Positions 35,801-48,570 are shown, numbered from the stretch's first letter. The stretch: DNA of 64,000 nt from Pelecanus crispus (GCF_030463565.1 NC_134644.1:126481388-126545387), one strand, 5' to 3'. Made by a program: numbers and translations. The notes: generated by a model not told the origin, from the letters alone.

Positions 35801-38800
35801 ACCAGATCCCTATCTTGACGTGATGGGGAGCCATAATCTAATGCAAAGAAAGGCCATCTCCTGTCCCATTAGCACTGGGGCTTTGCAGTGGTGCTCAGAT
35901 AGCGAAGGGCGGTAATGTCTTAAATCTCTAGGGGAAGATTCACCAAAGCTTATCTTCATATCCCTAACTGACAAAAAGCTTTCAAAAGCATCTGCAGTGA
36001 CCGCTAATCCAACCTGCTTTTATTACTAAAACCAGAGAAGTGAAGTGGCTTGGACACTCGCAGAGGTAGGTATGCCTTTATCCAGTCAAAACCCTGCGAT
36101 AGCTAGGTCAGCGAACCACATACCACAACAAGTTAACACTTTCCCTGTGACTGCTGCCTAAAACCTCTGAGTGTAATTCTCCAGCTCCGGACTTCATCAT
36201 GTATTGGAGAAATTCCCTTGTCCTAACAACCTGGATTCTTCTCCATCACAGGAGCGGCATGGAGTATTCTTCTGTTTATGGGCTCAGGAAGACTTACAGT
36301 AAGCTATCAGTATGTATATTTGTGACATCATCCAGCAGCAACACTACAAAAATGAAATAATCTTTGCTGTGATAGCAGGTTTTGAAATCATGGACTGCAG
36401 GCTTTGCCGGGCCCACAGGGGACAGGCTCCTCTCTTTCTGCTCTGAACTGAGTCCTCACAGTCACATACATTTCCTTGCTACAAGGGTGCTCAGTTTGTC
36501 TGTTTTCAGTGCTCCCCTTAACACAAGTAGGGCTGCAGGAACAGTACCCACAATCTTCTCAGTATACCCTAAGAACAAATAGCCTGCAGTGTTACACTGA
36601 GGATGCATTTAGTGCAAGATTTTGATGCTTTTTCTATATACCCTGCCTTGTCTGAAGCGTGTTTTGGGGGAATTACCACATTTGTTTTCATTTCTTTCTA
36701 CGTATAGATTCTGTCATTCCTGTATTTCTGCAAGTTTAAAGAATAATGCATGGACGTGCCCTTACTGCCGCGCTTACCTCCCTTCTGAAGGAATTCCAGC
36801 CACTGATATTACCAAGAAGATGGAGAGCACATACCGAAATTGCACAGAATGTGAAACAGAGGTTTGCAGCCTTGAACACTAACTACTAAATAATTCCAGA
36901 GATGTATCCATGCACGAGAACTAACACTATTAAGATCTGTTTTTAAGGGCATGTCTAAACAGAGAAACTCCACCAGCATGATGATGGAAGAATAAATTTT
37001 TGTGATTTATCAAGTTCTGTATCTAAAAGAGCATTAAAACACTCTGCCAGTGCCATTGCAAATATTAAGCTCAAGCCTAAACCTATGGGAGCTGAATCTT
37101 CTTGGTTCCCTGTGTTGGCTTTGGCTGGAGAAAGGACAAATCCGGTTTTTTTCATATTCTGTGACTGTTTAATTATAAAAATCCTGGCCACAATTGCATC
37201 CGTTAAAATACAGGACAAAAATACAAAATTTTGTGGGTTTTTTTTTTTTTTTAAACCACCCTGTCGTCCATCCCTGTCGTGTCGCCCCCCTGCCCCCCAC
37301 CCTTGGTAAAGCTACTTAAACTTAGCCTTTTTCCTTAAATCTAAATAAAGCCTTTTGAAACATCACTTACATGGAAATGAAGTTTTAAATGCTACTGTTT
37401 GAACTGGAACATGTTAATCATGTTTCATCAAAACAAGGTGCAGAGCAAAAGGTTAACAGGACTTTGTGGTGCAGGACAGGGCATATATCAATAAGAAAAA
37501 CAATTAAACAAGATTGAATTAATATACGTTTATTTGAAAATTCATATAAACCCAAGTATTTTCTCCCATGTTTGTGAATACTTACTCTGTGCCTCTTTCT
37601 GTATAATGAACACTCTTCAGTACTGCTCTCCCCCCATATTTTTATGCCTGTGTTGTTTTGTGGGAGGAGATTGTACAGCTTATATATGACTCCCTCTTAT
37701 TTTTTCTCTGAATGGATTCACATCTGGCTTTTATAATTTCTCCTGTCTTGCAAACTGCAAAACAATACCCTTAAATCTTTCTTGTCTAGCTGCAGCAGTG
37801 TGAAAACACCATAAAACGTAAATCAGCAAGTAAATGTGTGAACTTCGGAAAGACTGCTATTTGCAGCGTTGTAGGGAATTACAGAGAACATAAGAAAAGC
37901 AGCAAAAATGTTTATTTGTTGTTAACACTATTGGTTCTTTACCTTTTTGCCATGTATTTTCTACCTGGGAAAGATTTGCTTAAAACTAACAATGAAATGC
38001 ATGAACTGCAACACCTTGATACTAACAATAGCTAAATATCGAATTTAATTTCAGTAGTTTTTAAAATTGGGTTTTGCAGAAGGAACCCAGTTGTAACAGG
38101 TATGTTAAGAAGCGCTGAGCTACGTATAGCTTAGCTAGGCTTCTCATTACTTAGTAGAGCTCAAGTACTGCCTTCTGCTCTACTGTGGCAGAGCACAAGA
38201 AGTGACCTGCATATGGACATCTGCAGGGGTTTATAATCTTTCTTATGGCTGCAGAAAGTGTTGGCTGTATTTCTTGCATAAAGCCATCGGTGAGGCCACT
38301 AAGGTATGTTGAAAAGGAGAGTGCATTTAATGCATCATAGCGTCAAGACACCTTTGTATGTTGTTTCTGATATTTGGCAGACTACCCCTTGGCAAATGCT
38401 CCTGCAGTGTCTCAGTCACGCCAACGCATGGATTACTGTGTTAGTATAAACCTAATTTCATTTACAGTTTCCACTTGGGGAGTGGAAATCGCAATTAAGG
38501 GGCTGAGGCATGAGCGTGTTTCATTCTGCTGATGTGCAGTCAGGATGATCGTTTGTAGTGGAGCCACGGCACAGACATCTGGGACAGGGTTATTTTAAAT
38601 TTCTTCACCAAGATTCACTGGAACCAGTCATCAATGTTTAAAGGTTAAAAATACAGACTAACCTGTAAGTAATATTAATCTCTCTGCACTGTTTCTGTGC
38701 AAATAATATTTTAAGATCTCAACATGGTGACTTCTTATCATTTCATATTGTTTCTCATCATAGAAAATACATCATGATTCTGCTTCACCGGTTTTGTTAT

Positions 38801-41800
38801 TTAGAAGTTCTGAGTTAAAGGAAATATCCAGTAGCAGCAGCAATATAAAACCTAAATCTTATCCTTAATGAATATGTAAAAAGTTTTGCTGATGACTTCA
38901 CTGAGGTCAGAATCCAGCCCTCAAGTTGGAAAATTTTTGTTTTTAACAGAGTTCACCTAGATTTTCACCACTAAAGACAGAGCAAGAAGTGAACTGGGAG
39001 GGTCCACCTCCCCAGACTAGAAATGTTTCCCTATTGCCTCCCTAATTTAATTCCAAAATATTAAGGGTCAATGTAAGGAACAAGTAAAATCACCACAAAC
39101 TAATAATTTTTTCACTCTAATTCACTTTACTCTCATAAGATGGATGTGATTATTATAAAATGTATTAGAGCAATACTAAACCAGTAACATAATGCTTGAG
39201 AAACTGAGCCAGTAGTAGATGATGTGTATTCTTCCCCGGGTATAGCCACAATGTGGTAACAAGGCTTTGAACTAGAAATATAGTTCAATATAGTTCAATA
39301 TAGAAATATATAGAAATATAGAACAAAATACTGAGTGATGTATTAGTGTGAATGTGTCATGGTATAAAACCTAACAAGCTGCTGCTTCTCATTACTTAGG
39401 TATGTCTGAGTGAAATGAGAGCTCATTTAAGAACTTGTGAAAAATATATAGAAAAATATGGACCTCTACAGGAGCTTGGAGACGCTGTAACAAGGTAGAC
39501 CTTTGTGATGACGACATTGCAAAAGCACTTTTGAGTTTGTTGTCCCAACATAGTAAATTCAAACTGGTAGAAGAATTCTCAGTTTTTTTTTTTAACTTGG
39601 AACTTGTTTCTGGTTTATAGAATTGAACACGAATCCTTTACTAATATTTTAAAATCATAATACTCAAATAGTACTTACAATGGACTCTAATTTCTTTTTT
39701 GTCTATGACTATAAAATAATACATTTTACTTGCAGTTAGTATGATTTTGATAGAATTTAGCTCTATGTGACCTGTTTTGTAGAAACAACAGTATTTTGAC
39801 AAGTCAGCAGCTTTTGATATTTTTTGGGGGGGAAGAATTACGTTTACTTTCAAATAAAACTCCTTGACAATGGTGGTTATTTCCAGAATGAGTAAGACTA
39901 ATAATAATCTAAATTTAATTGGTTCTCATCTAATAATTTGTTCTTCAGAAATAGTTTTGAATTAAGAAGACTGACAGCTTTTCTTATTTACATACTTAAA
40001 CTATATATAGAGAATATATATATTTACAGAATATAGGTGTGTCATATGTCAAAAGTTCAAATTCTTTGTCCCTTTCATTCTCTTTCAGGGCAGGACCTGT
40101 TAGAACAATTGATTAGGTGTGTAGCAATTCTAGAATGACTGCAGTCTTGAAGTTCAATGGCCTTAAGTTTTGTCCATTAATGAATAGGAACAATTTTTAT
40201 GTCATTATTAAAATGATATATGTAAGTTAAAGTCCCTATACTCTGTGCTACTTGAATTCCTAATTGACATATTATTCAGGTTGCTTGCTCAGCAAACCTA
40301 TCTCCTTCTCAGTTATTGTTCTTTTGATGCTCAGAGAACTTGAACATTCATCCACACACATTTGAAAACTGCCCTAATCTGCAAATAGTGTTTCCACCGT
40401 GCAACAAGACCATACTCTGTACTGAAAACTAAGTAGGAATCCTCTATGAGAAAGTGTCGAAACTTAATGAGGGCTTCTGAGAATTAGATTGGTAGTTTGG
40501 TCACGCATGCTCCAAGTGCATCACAGCAATTAAATGATGCTTTTATCAGATGTCTATAGTTGTAGTGTTCAGTGTTTTCATCCATTCTTCTCTAAGGTCG
40601 TGGTTATGTTAAGACTGTTTTTCTGGATCAATATCCTGACATGCTGGCACAGTTCTGTGCAGTCTTCGCAGCGTCCATTAGCAAGGCTGACCTTTTGGCA
40701 GCATAGCGTACATCACACCCAGCTACATGTCATACACCCATGCTGCATTTTAACTACGGCAAAAGAAGCTTCTTATGATATCTGGCCAAAGAAATCTAAG
40801 TACTGCTTTTCTTGCTTGTAGTACTAAGAATGCATCAGTTCTGTCTGCAGCCACTAACAATATACTACCTCTTATTTCCAGATATTCCTGTCCTTACTGC
40901 CAGTGCGAAGTAGATGAGGATGAACTAATGGACCATTGTCTCACTTACCACAGATTGGAAAGGAGAGCAGTGGTAATGTGCATAAGTATATGTTTTACTG
41001 AATTCACGTGTTAAACTGATTAATTCTAGCATTACTGATAGGAGAAAATAGACAAAGATAAAATAGATTAATTGTTTACTTGGTTTTGACAGTGGAGGAA
41101 AAACTTACCTACAGTGATTCCCTCTTCCCCCCTCTCACAGACAAGTATGCATGCGTACAATATTTAAAATATGAGCACTCCTATCGTTGTGAGCGCTGGT
41201 AGGAGTGCTGAAATTGGTGTAGAAAGTCTTAACAACTGATACAACACGCAGTTACTTACAGCCAAGAGAATGAGCATTGTTAGGTTCAGTGACTTGCCTG
41301 CTTTTAAATCCCGCATGTGCTATTTCTACTGACCTAACTCAGATTCATGTGCAGCATTTGCTGTGTATTCCAGTCTGGGTTTTGGGGTTATAATTTGAGA
41401 ACTGCTTACAGGGCCTCATATAGGTCAGTGGGTTTTTTTAAATTTTTTTAAGTTAACTTCACATAACTGGCTTCATTCTGAAGGTCCATGGAGTCTGCAA
41501 GGTCTTACTGTGACCCTGTTTGTAGCATGGAGGTCCATAGGCTGTAGACTCAGATCTCGATGAGCGTAATTTACTTCCCTGATAGTTATTTGCCGAGGCA
41601 TTTTAGACTCCATTTCTCACGTCTCACAGAAGAGGTGTTTTAGAGAGGTTACAGACTGAAGGACTTGTAGACAAATCAACCAACGTTCCCGTTTCCAGCA
41701 GCGGGTGGGATGGGGGAAACCTGCTCCATTCCCTTCTACTTTGCAGGTTAGTTTTCACCACTTTAACCATGATCGTATTAGCAAGTTATGCTGGAGCCAG

Positions 41801-44528
41801 ACCTCCAAGTAAATTGAAGGAAGCATTCACTCCTGAGTGTATACTGTGTTCACCTTTATCTGAGCTAATGCTTTAATGTATAAGATTTTGCCAAATTTTG
41901 TATTTTTCAGATTAGTCTCTGTACTTTGGTCAGCTGAAATAATTGTCAATAATTTTTATCACACCTATCAGTCTATAAGCTCTTATTTTTTCACTCAGGG
42001 CAAATTCATAAATAGCCGTACTGTGTAGCTGTAGGGCAGAATTAAGCCTTAAAACTCAGAAAATTATTAAATCCTTTGCTCAATTCGGAATTGCATATAC
42101 AAGCTGATCCTGAGAGACTCGTGAGTAATATGCATTATACAGCCTCTGTTGCACATTTCTTTGAAACCTAATGTAAAAAACAATATTCAGAACTATGTTT
42201 GCCTACCAATAACATAAAAATTATAAGCAAGGAAATGAAAATGTGCTCTTTTAAGTCATACTGGTTTCATAACTGCTTTAGCTGGTTTATAAACTGTAGA
42301 CACCACATCATTAATACAAAGCAAAGAGAGGGAACATGCTGAGAGGTGCACTTTGTTGTTTGCTACTGACACACCGACCCTTCCCTTTAATTCTGAAATA
42401 CCTTTAGAGTAACTGTTTCAGGATTTCAGGAGTACCTGAAAAAGTGATTCGGCATAGCTATTTCAACCTTTTTATTTCAAACTTAGAATAAACACATTGG
42501 ACTTTTAGTTCTAAAAAGGCTTTTTGTTCTAAATAGGATTTTTTGGTGTGTTGTGTCATAATGTTCATTACCACAACATGTCATAAAGCTGTTTTTAGTA
42601 TATTTTCACATGGTGTATTCCATGATAATCATCTTTTTGGCATATGCACAGTGTTCTCATGATATTGGTTGAAGAAATAGATGTTGCAACAACTGCAACT
42701 TTTATATTACAGAGAACCCACAGGAAGTAATTCATCTTTTCTTCTAATGAAGTGTTTTAGGCACGTCTGTTGTAAACACACAGATGAATTAATTTGTTAT
42801 TGATGACCAGAGAAATCCTGTATGTTTCTTGTAGCACTTTATCATCCACACAGTGGCTTGGCTGATAAACAAATGGATTATTTTTTATTAGTTTATTATT
42901 TGAATGGTAAACAAATGGATACATGAGTTGTTTGGATGATAAATTTTGTTTTGGATATAACAAATGCTTTTATATTACTGTTCTCTTGTAGCTGGTAGGA
43001 GGGAATATATTAACCATCAGATCTATATAGGTTGGCAGTTCTTGGGATGTCTGCAGACACAAATTACACAGCAGGGATTAGCATAATTGACAGCTGATCT
43101 GGAAGTGCACTGTGCCTAGCAGTATTTGTCTTGCTCAGAGAATGCTGTTTGGCCATAGCAGATCTACTTATTTCACATTTCTGTTGTTTTAAACACTGAT
43201 AATATTTCTTCTGTAAGACCTGCAAGATGAAAATTGAATACTTCCTTCCATTTATTTATAGTGTTGTCCAATTTGTTCTTTAACACCTGCGAGAGATCCA
43301 AGCTATTTCAGCAGAAATTTTATAAGGCATCTTCAACTCAGACATACACTCCATTATGAAGGCTACATAGTGAGTAATGGTATTTGCAAACTACTGGACT
43401 TGATTTCTTTATGCATATCTTCCTCCACACCTTTTACATTCAAGAAGTCCTGAAAAGAACTGAGCTGATAACTGCACCACAAAGTCATGAAGCGTGGCAG
43501 ATGTGTACAGAAACAGCGCAGTCTGGTACTCAGAGGTGCCAGCTTATGAATTCTGTTGTCAGTTCTGTTGCTGCCTAATGCTGGGACAAAGGAAAGGTAC
43601 TCTGTTACCTCATCTCTTAACAGGTATTATGCATCTGACTCACGTTTATAAATGACTTGGAGATCCTCAGATGAAAACCTGCGTACTTTAAATGAAAGTT
43701 GTTTCAGCAACCCATTTTTATTCTGTAAGAACCCAAGGTGACACAGCTGTACTTCTGAAAGGTGCTGCAGTTGTTTGCTGTCTGAGTGGGCTGTGAAATA
43801 GAAAAGGCAGCACAAGCATTAACATGCTGTTAGAATTTCTGAAGAATATTCATTAGTGCTTTCCTGTATTTATGTTTGATACTCATCCAGACAAAATCCC
43901 AAAGAAAGATATAAAACATTATTTTTTTCAAATGGTGCAAAAGTACTAAAGAAAATGATGTCCAAATGGAGGGCAGGGCAGTAAATCTTAATAATCTGAA
44001 CCTATAATTCGTGCACATGGTGGAAACAGACTTATGTATGATAGCACTTTAATGATATCTCACACATATGTAGCTTCATAAAGTATAGCTAAGACCCGAG
44101 TGTTTATTTCTATACACAGTAATATAACATGCATCACCAAATTGGACTCTTTAATAAAGACCATTAGCATTGTTGGGTTTTGCATAATCACGGAATTAAT
44201 CTGTTTCTGCATTTCACATTGTCATTTATTTCAAGTTTCATAATGATTTCTCTTGCTTTATGTTGCAGTGTTTACCACTAAGGAGTAGAAAGTTAGGCAG
44301 TAAACTTTAAACATGAATGTAAACCCACTGAAACCAGTGTTTTGTTAACTGGTAACCCAAGCAGCCAAAATTAAATCTATTAACACATTAATTACTATCT
44401 TGATAGTCAGTAAAATATCCTTTTTTTTCTTTCAGGACATAAACACCGTTGGAGAAGTTCTTGTTGAAAGAGTTCTGGATGGGTCATTCTTAGAATATGT
44501 GCATATGAGTCATCCAAACAGCGTGTAA
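32666..44528 (+). CDS. RNF125: RNF125, RING-type E3 ubiquitin ligase (TRAC-1), six coding exons
   Basis: RNF125 is a membrane-associated E3 ligase that ubiquitinates RIG-I, MDA5 and MAVS to damp antiviral signalling, and it affects T-cell activation. The spliced model is 240 residues against 232 in human. Gly2 in MGSALGGG fits N-myristoylation. Residues 15-39 are Arg-rich, then a Pro-Ala repeat. The RING is C43-C46-C58-H60-C63-C66-C78-C81. A C2HC finger follows (C106, C109, H121, C125), then two C2H2-type fingers (C147/C150/H162/H167 and C176/C179/H197/H202). The C-terminal helix at about 213-231 is a UIM-like segment with S227 kept, but Gly-Glu stands where I recall Glu-Glu in human. All five introns are GT-AG with matching phases (2, 0, 2, 0, 0). 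No stop or frameshift interrupts it. Confidence 0.96.
35218..35277 (+). mobile_element. CR1 LINE 3' tail remnant
   Basis: The run GGTTTATGGTTGGACTCGAT, then AAAGGTCTTCTCCAACCT and GATTCTATGATTC, is the CR1 3' UTR end with about one and a half octamers. Only about 60 bp survives, in RNF125 intron 1. Confidence 0.85.
36708..36861 (+). CDS. RNF125: RNF125 coding exon 2
   Basis: 154 bp after acceptor CGTATAG, with donor GTTTGC at 36862. It supplies the second half of the RING ([24 protein letters not shown]) and the first cysteine pair of the C2HC finger (NCTECETE). It is very close to human RNF125 as I recall it. Confidence 0.95.
39276..39326. repeat. AT-rich short tandem repeat
   Basis: Repeated units TATAGTTCAA (two copies) and TAGAAATATA (several copies) lie in RNF125 intron 2, about 75 bp before exon 3. 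It is a simple local repeat. Confidence 0.8.
39400..39494 (+). CDS. RNF125: RNF125 coding exon 3
   Basis: 95 bp after acceptor ATTACTTAG, with donor GTAGAC. It encodes [16 protein letters not shown] and [12 protein letters not shown], which completes the C2HC finger (H121, C125). It starts in phase 0 and ends in phase 2. Confidence 0.94.
40882..40972 (+). CDS. RNF125: RNF125 coding exon 4
   Basis: 91 bp after acceptor TTATTTCCAG, with donor GTAATG. It encodes [20 protein letters not shown] to ERRAV, the first C2H2-type finger. It starts in phase 2 and ends in phase 0. Confidence 0.94.
43262..43369 (+). CDS. RNF125: RNF125 coding exon 5
   Basis: 108 bp after acceptor TTTATAG, with donor GTGAGT. 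It encodes CCPICSLTP to [15 protein letters not shown], the second C2H2-type finger. It is phase 0 at both ends and has exactly the same length as the matching RNF138 exon (55196-55303). Confidence 0.94.
44436..44528 (+). CDS. RNF125: RNF125 coding exon 6 (last)
   Basis: It follows a strong polypyrimidine tract and CAG. It encodes [20 protein letters not shown] then [10 protein letters not shown] and TAA at 44526-44528. This is the UIM-like C-terminus of RNF125; human ends with a similar LLEYVNHSN segment. Confidence 0.93.
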   Translation, partial: DINTVGEVLVERVLDGSFLEYVHMSHPNSV

Positions 44529-46223
44529 GCACTACTGCAAAAAGTGAAAGAACATGGTCTGTAGATAAACACGGTCACTAAAATTTAGCCTTTTGCAGTT
44601 AATGGAGTGTTAGTAACCTGTGTAGATCTAAAAATGTTGTGTTTTTTTTTTCTTAAGCATTGTTTTGGTTTTAAATTCTTTTTTTTAAAATTAAATTTCA
44701 CTTTCATTTGAAAAAATGTGTTATTTTTCTTTTGTAAGGATAAAAGAAAATATTGTCAATTTCTCTACCTAAAACACAGTGGACCTGAACTCAGTGCTGG
44801 TCCAGTATATAGAAACACTGCGCTTTGACAGCAGCCTTTCCTATTTGTTTGCAGCTCCATTCCAGGAGCAAGCCAGTCTTTTGTACATTGATGATGACAA
44901 TGCAATGCTGGAGGTAGATGACAAACAACAGCTTCTCAGATGCTACAGGACCAAACAAATTGGAACAACCCCCCCCCAAAACAGTATCAGGCCTACTACT
45001 TACTGTCAAGGACAGTATTACTGACCCCGTAAGACTGCACATAAGTTTCCATTTAGAGTACAAGATGAGACTCAAAATTAGCAAAGTTGTTAAGTGAGAG
45101 CTGTCATGAAAAGATAGCAAGAAGTGAATATTATGTTCATAATAAAAAAATAGAAACCTGTTCAAGAGATTGACAGCATCTTTTAACTAACCTGTATACT
45201 TACTATGGAAGTTAAAAAAAAGTATGTACAGTTTTTTACATGTACAGTATAACATAGTATTTTTCAAAGATACAGTTGATCTGTAAGAAATTAAAATTCA
45301 CGTTCATGCATAGAAGCATGTACAGCCATTAAAGTAGCTTTAATCACATGGTAACATGCTAACAAGGAAACTCCCAATAGCCTTTAGGTCTTTACTAGCT
45401 TTTCTTGGAATCAGAAAGTGGCTCCTTTTGGGGAAGAGAAAGATTCAATGTTTCATGTGCCTGGGAAAGTTGCTTTCCCTTCTCTTCAAGAACTGCCCTG
45501 GGGAATGGAAACTCCTCAGTCAGAAAGATGGACAGTGCTGCTCCAAAGGGTGGAATTTGAGTAACTAAAAAAAAAAAAAAAAAAAAAATTGGTCTGCCAG
45601 AGCAAAGTAGCCAAAAATATAAGGAAAAAGTTACTGGATTTATGACTTCTTGCACATCTAAAAAATGTATAGAGAACTTTTTATATGTATGAAATAAGCT
45701 ACCACTGTAGGAGTGCTGTCCTTAGTTTTGTCTGTGGCTGCGAGTGTTCTTTGTCGGTGGCGATACAGATACACCTGGCAAGAGCAAAATACGTCCTTCC
45801 CCTTGCACATGGCACCTTCTGATTCCCCTGCAGTTACACAGCTTTCTCTCTTTCCCCTTCTGCTCACATCCATCTTTCCTTGACCACTCCCACAGAACAA
45901 ATCCTTGCCCTTTTCATACTGGCAAGGAGATGTGCTGTTCTTGCAGCAGCAGCAGCATTGTCAAGAAAGCAACCAAAATCATAGTTGTGCAAAAAGTAGT
46001 TGTACCAAGTTGTACAACAGCTGTGCAAAGGTGGTCTAAAATGTACCTCTTCAGTGGCAGTTGCCCCCTGCAAATGGCAAAATTTTATGAGCAGTTCTAC
46101 AAGTTTTCACTGTTGAGATTTCATTTCACGAATATGTTTTATCACAAGGAATAAAAAGTTGGCAGGGCTGTTGGTTTAATTTCATCTAAAAAGTCTGATT
46201 TAAAATCCTTTCCTTCAAATAAA
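44529..46223 (+). other. RNF125: Probable RNF125 3' UTR
   Basis: AT-rich sequence follows the RNF125 stop codon. AATAAA signals occur at 45141, 46150 and 46218, so the transcript probably ends within 0.6-1.7 kb of the stop. Which signal is used cannot be told. The open frame at 44779-45024 is not recognised. A 23-base A run lies near 45567. Confidence 0.5.
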
Positions 46224-47797
46224 TGTGTTTCATAAACTTCAGCTGCCTGATTTCTCTTTACATGTTGTCTATGTCAATGGCAAAAACTACATAAGATTTA
46301 CAAGGCTGGTGCCATGCTATATATTGCTCCGTGGCGTACTAGTTGTCAACTCCAAGGTCACAGCTTTATTAAAGGATCAAGATTTACAATAACGTTAGCA
46401 AGAGCATGAATGCCTTCACACACACACCTTCCTGTAGTTTACTTCCCTGAGGTCATCTGTGCAATTTCTCCCCCTGCCAAAAGCTACTAATCGATAAATA
46501 CTGTGGTCTCCCAAACAAAGTTCAAATGGACCTATCATGTTGCTTTAGTAATAAATCTTTGCTTTTGTTTAACACCTGCCTTCAAGGGACGTAACCCTCT
46601 TTACCTGCAGTAATTAATTTAACTTCACAGCAGCCTCATTTGGTGATTAAAAACTGCTCCCCTTTTACAGATTGAGAAATTGAGGCATAAGGACATGCTT
46701 TGCTGAAGTCATCCAGGAGGACCGAAAAGGCTTGGAAGCCCATCTCTGCCAGCCTCTTGCGTGCTGAGGCTGAAGGCCATGCTGCCTCTCTCCCAAAGAG
46801 TTACGCAAGGTGGTTGCGTAGCATCTGAACCGACGCTTCTGTAATTCTTCCTTTTAATGTACTGTCCCGGCATGGATAGGGCACACCTGAAGCTGGCTAT
46901 ACAGCTGTGGTGTGTAGTCCTAACTGACGCAAAAACAGGCAAGAAGCATTCTGCAGGCTATTTACCACTTTAGTTGTAGTTCTGTGTCTTCTTCTGGCTG
47001 TACTTGCACTGTTGAAGAGGTTACTGCCACCAACTGCCACTCGTTACCCATTGTGCCTACTCAGATCTACCGGCCTGGCTTCCTACTTCATTTCAGGGAA
47101 GAAGATAATCAGTTGATCACTTTAAATAGTAGGGTTTTTTTGCCAGCCCATGAAGAGCTCAGCTAACCCTTAGCAGCCTCTAACAGAGTGGTGATGAGCA
47201 CAGGGGAGCAGTAACGTCCTGAGCTAGCACAACCACAGTTACAAGAGGGTATCTTGCTGTAACGCCTCGAATCCCAGGCCTGTCCTCTCCTGGCAGATCC
47301 CTGCCCAGGTGGTTCTGCCTTTTCCACTGATTTTCTCCCAACCTGAAGCATGGGCAATAAATATACCAGCCCAGATAACTTAACTCTGACATTGGGCCCA
47401 TCGCTTCAGATGTGTGTTCCCTTCAGCATTTCAGATCTCCTGGTGCTTAGAGGCATTCAAATTTTGCCTCCATGTGGTCTAAAAAGAAGATGTTTAGGGC
47501 AGTCATTGGTTTTTGCTCTGCTCTCTCTGCTTTTGCTTAGGAAGATACTAGCATTTTCAGCTGATCCTGAATGAGAAAACAGAGCCAGCATCCTTGACAG
47601 AATCACAGGATGGTTCGCTCTTGGTCTGCACCTGGAGAGACCTGAGCTTCAGTTTTGTTTCCTGCTGCTCCCTCTCTCCCCTCCAAACCATGAGCCCAGA
47701 TGGTGGTGTGGGCATTGCCTCTTGCTGCCAATCACCGGCAGATACAAGAAGCAGCTCTGATGGACGTCTAAAGCCTAATTAGTTTTGAAATGCTGGA

Positions 47798-48019
47798 GGC
47801 TGAGGTTTAGATTGGATATTAGGAAAAAATTTCTTCACGGAAAGAGTGGTCAAGCATTGGAACAGGCTGCCCAGAGGGGTGGTGGAGTCACCATCCCTGG
47901 GGGTGTTCGAAAAACGGGTAGATGTGGCACTTGGGGACGTGGTTTAGTGGGCATGGTGGTGCTGGGTTGGTGGTTGGACTGATGATCTTAGAGATCCTTT
48001 CCAACCTTAATGATTCCTA
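47798..48019 (+). mobile_element. CR1 LINE 3' fragment
   Basis: It is similar to the end of the 20.4-23.2 kb copy: the codons for the KHWNRLP region (GTCAAGCATTGGAACAGGCT), a premature or natural stop, then GGTTGGACTGATGATCTTAG and a decayed octamer tail. It is severely 5'-truncated. Confidence 0.9.
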
Positions 48020-48089
48020 GTTTTACTTTCATTAAAAAATAATCCAGCCACCAAGCCAGGAAATGTGAAATTACTGCTCTCCCCTTAAT

Positions 48090-48182
48090 TGGTTTAGTGG
48101 TGGACTTGGTAGTGCTAGGCTAATGGTTGGAGTGGATGATCTTAAAAGGGCGTTTCCAACATAAACGATTCTGTGATTCTAT
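48090..48182 (+). mobile_element. CR1 LINE 3' tail, second copy
   Basis: TTGGTTTAGTGGTGGACTTG, GATGATCTTAAAAGG and CGATTCTGTGATTCTATAGG match the CR1 3' UTR and octamers. It lies 70 bp after the previous fragment in the same orientation, so it is either an independent insertion or a local duplication. Confidence 0.85.
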
Positions 48183-48502
48183 AGGTGAAACACAAGTCTC
48201 GGAAATCTCCCCACCTAGTCATCTCCTCTGAACACCCAGCTATGGTACAGCCTCAAGGAGACAGGGAAAAGGAAGGTGAAGGACCCACTTCTCCTCGGCC
48301 CTTTGCCCCACAGCTTTGGTTCGGGGTGAGAGACCAGGCCCAGCCTGAATCTTAGTTTCATTATGAACTAACGTAATCTCCACAGACTAATAGAGCCTGG
48401 AAAAAAGGTAGTCTCTACCAATCCACTTGTTTTTAAACCATTGCCAAAATTTTGGGGGTGGGGGGGGGCGTCGTAAACGCTTTTCTCCCATCTCGGGCCT
48501 AG

Positions 48503-48570
48503 GCCGGGGGGCGGCGCCGGGGTCCCGGGGCCGGGGCCCCGGCCCCGGGACCCCGGCGCCGCCCCCCGGC
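48503..48570. repeat. Perfect 68-bp GC-only palindrome
   Basis: Positions 48503-48536 and 48537-48570 are exact reverse complements with no spacer, 34 bp per arm. The left arm starts GCCGGGGGGCGGCGCC and the centre is GGGGCCCC. Only one T and one A occur in it. Symmetry stops at 48502/48571. It lies about 0.7 kb upstream of the RNF138 ATG. Confidence 0.95.

Larger units (their letters stand above)
32848..44435 (+). other. RNF125 introns 1-5
   Basis: The five introns are about 3.9, 2.5, 1.4, 2.3 and 1.1 kb. The only interspersed repeat recognised is the small CR1 tail at 35218-35277 in intron 1. A short AT-rich tandem repeat lies in intron 2 (39276-39326). Other open frames are short and unrecognised. 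Confidence 0.8.
46224..48429. other. Intergenic DNA between RNF125 and RNF138
   Basis: About 2.2 kb. It contains two CR1 3' tails (47798-48019 and 48090-48182) and otherwise no recognisable element. Short open frames show no homology known to me. Confidence 0.7.

Noticed and set aside
44779-45024. 81-codon frame after RNF125 as an extra or alternative last exon
   Set aside because: It starts about 250 bp after a clear stop codon, has no match to RNF125 C-termini, and lies in probable 3' UTR.
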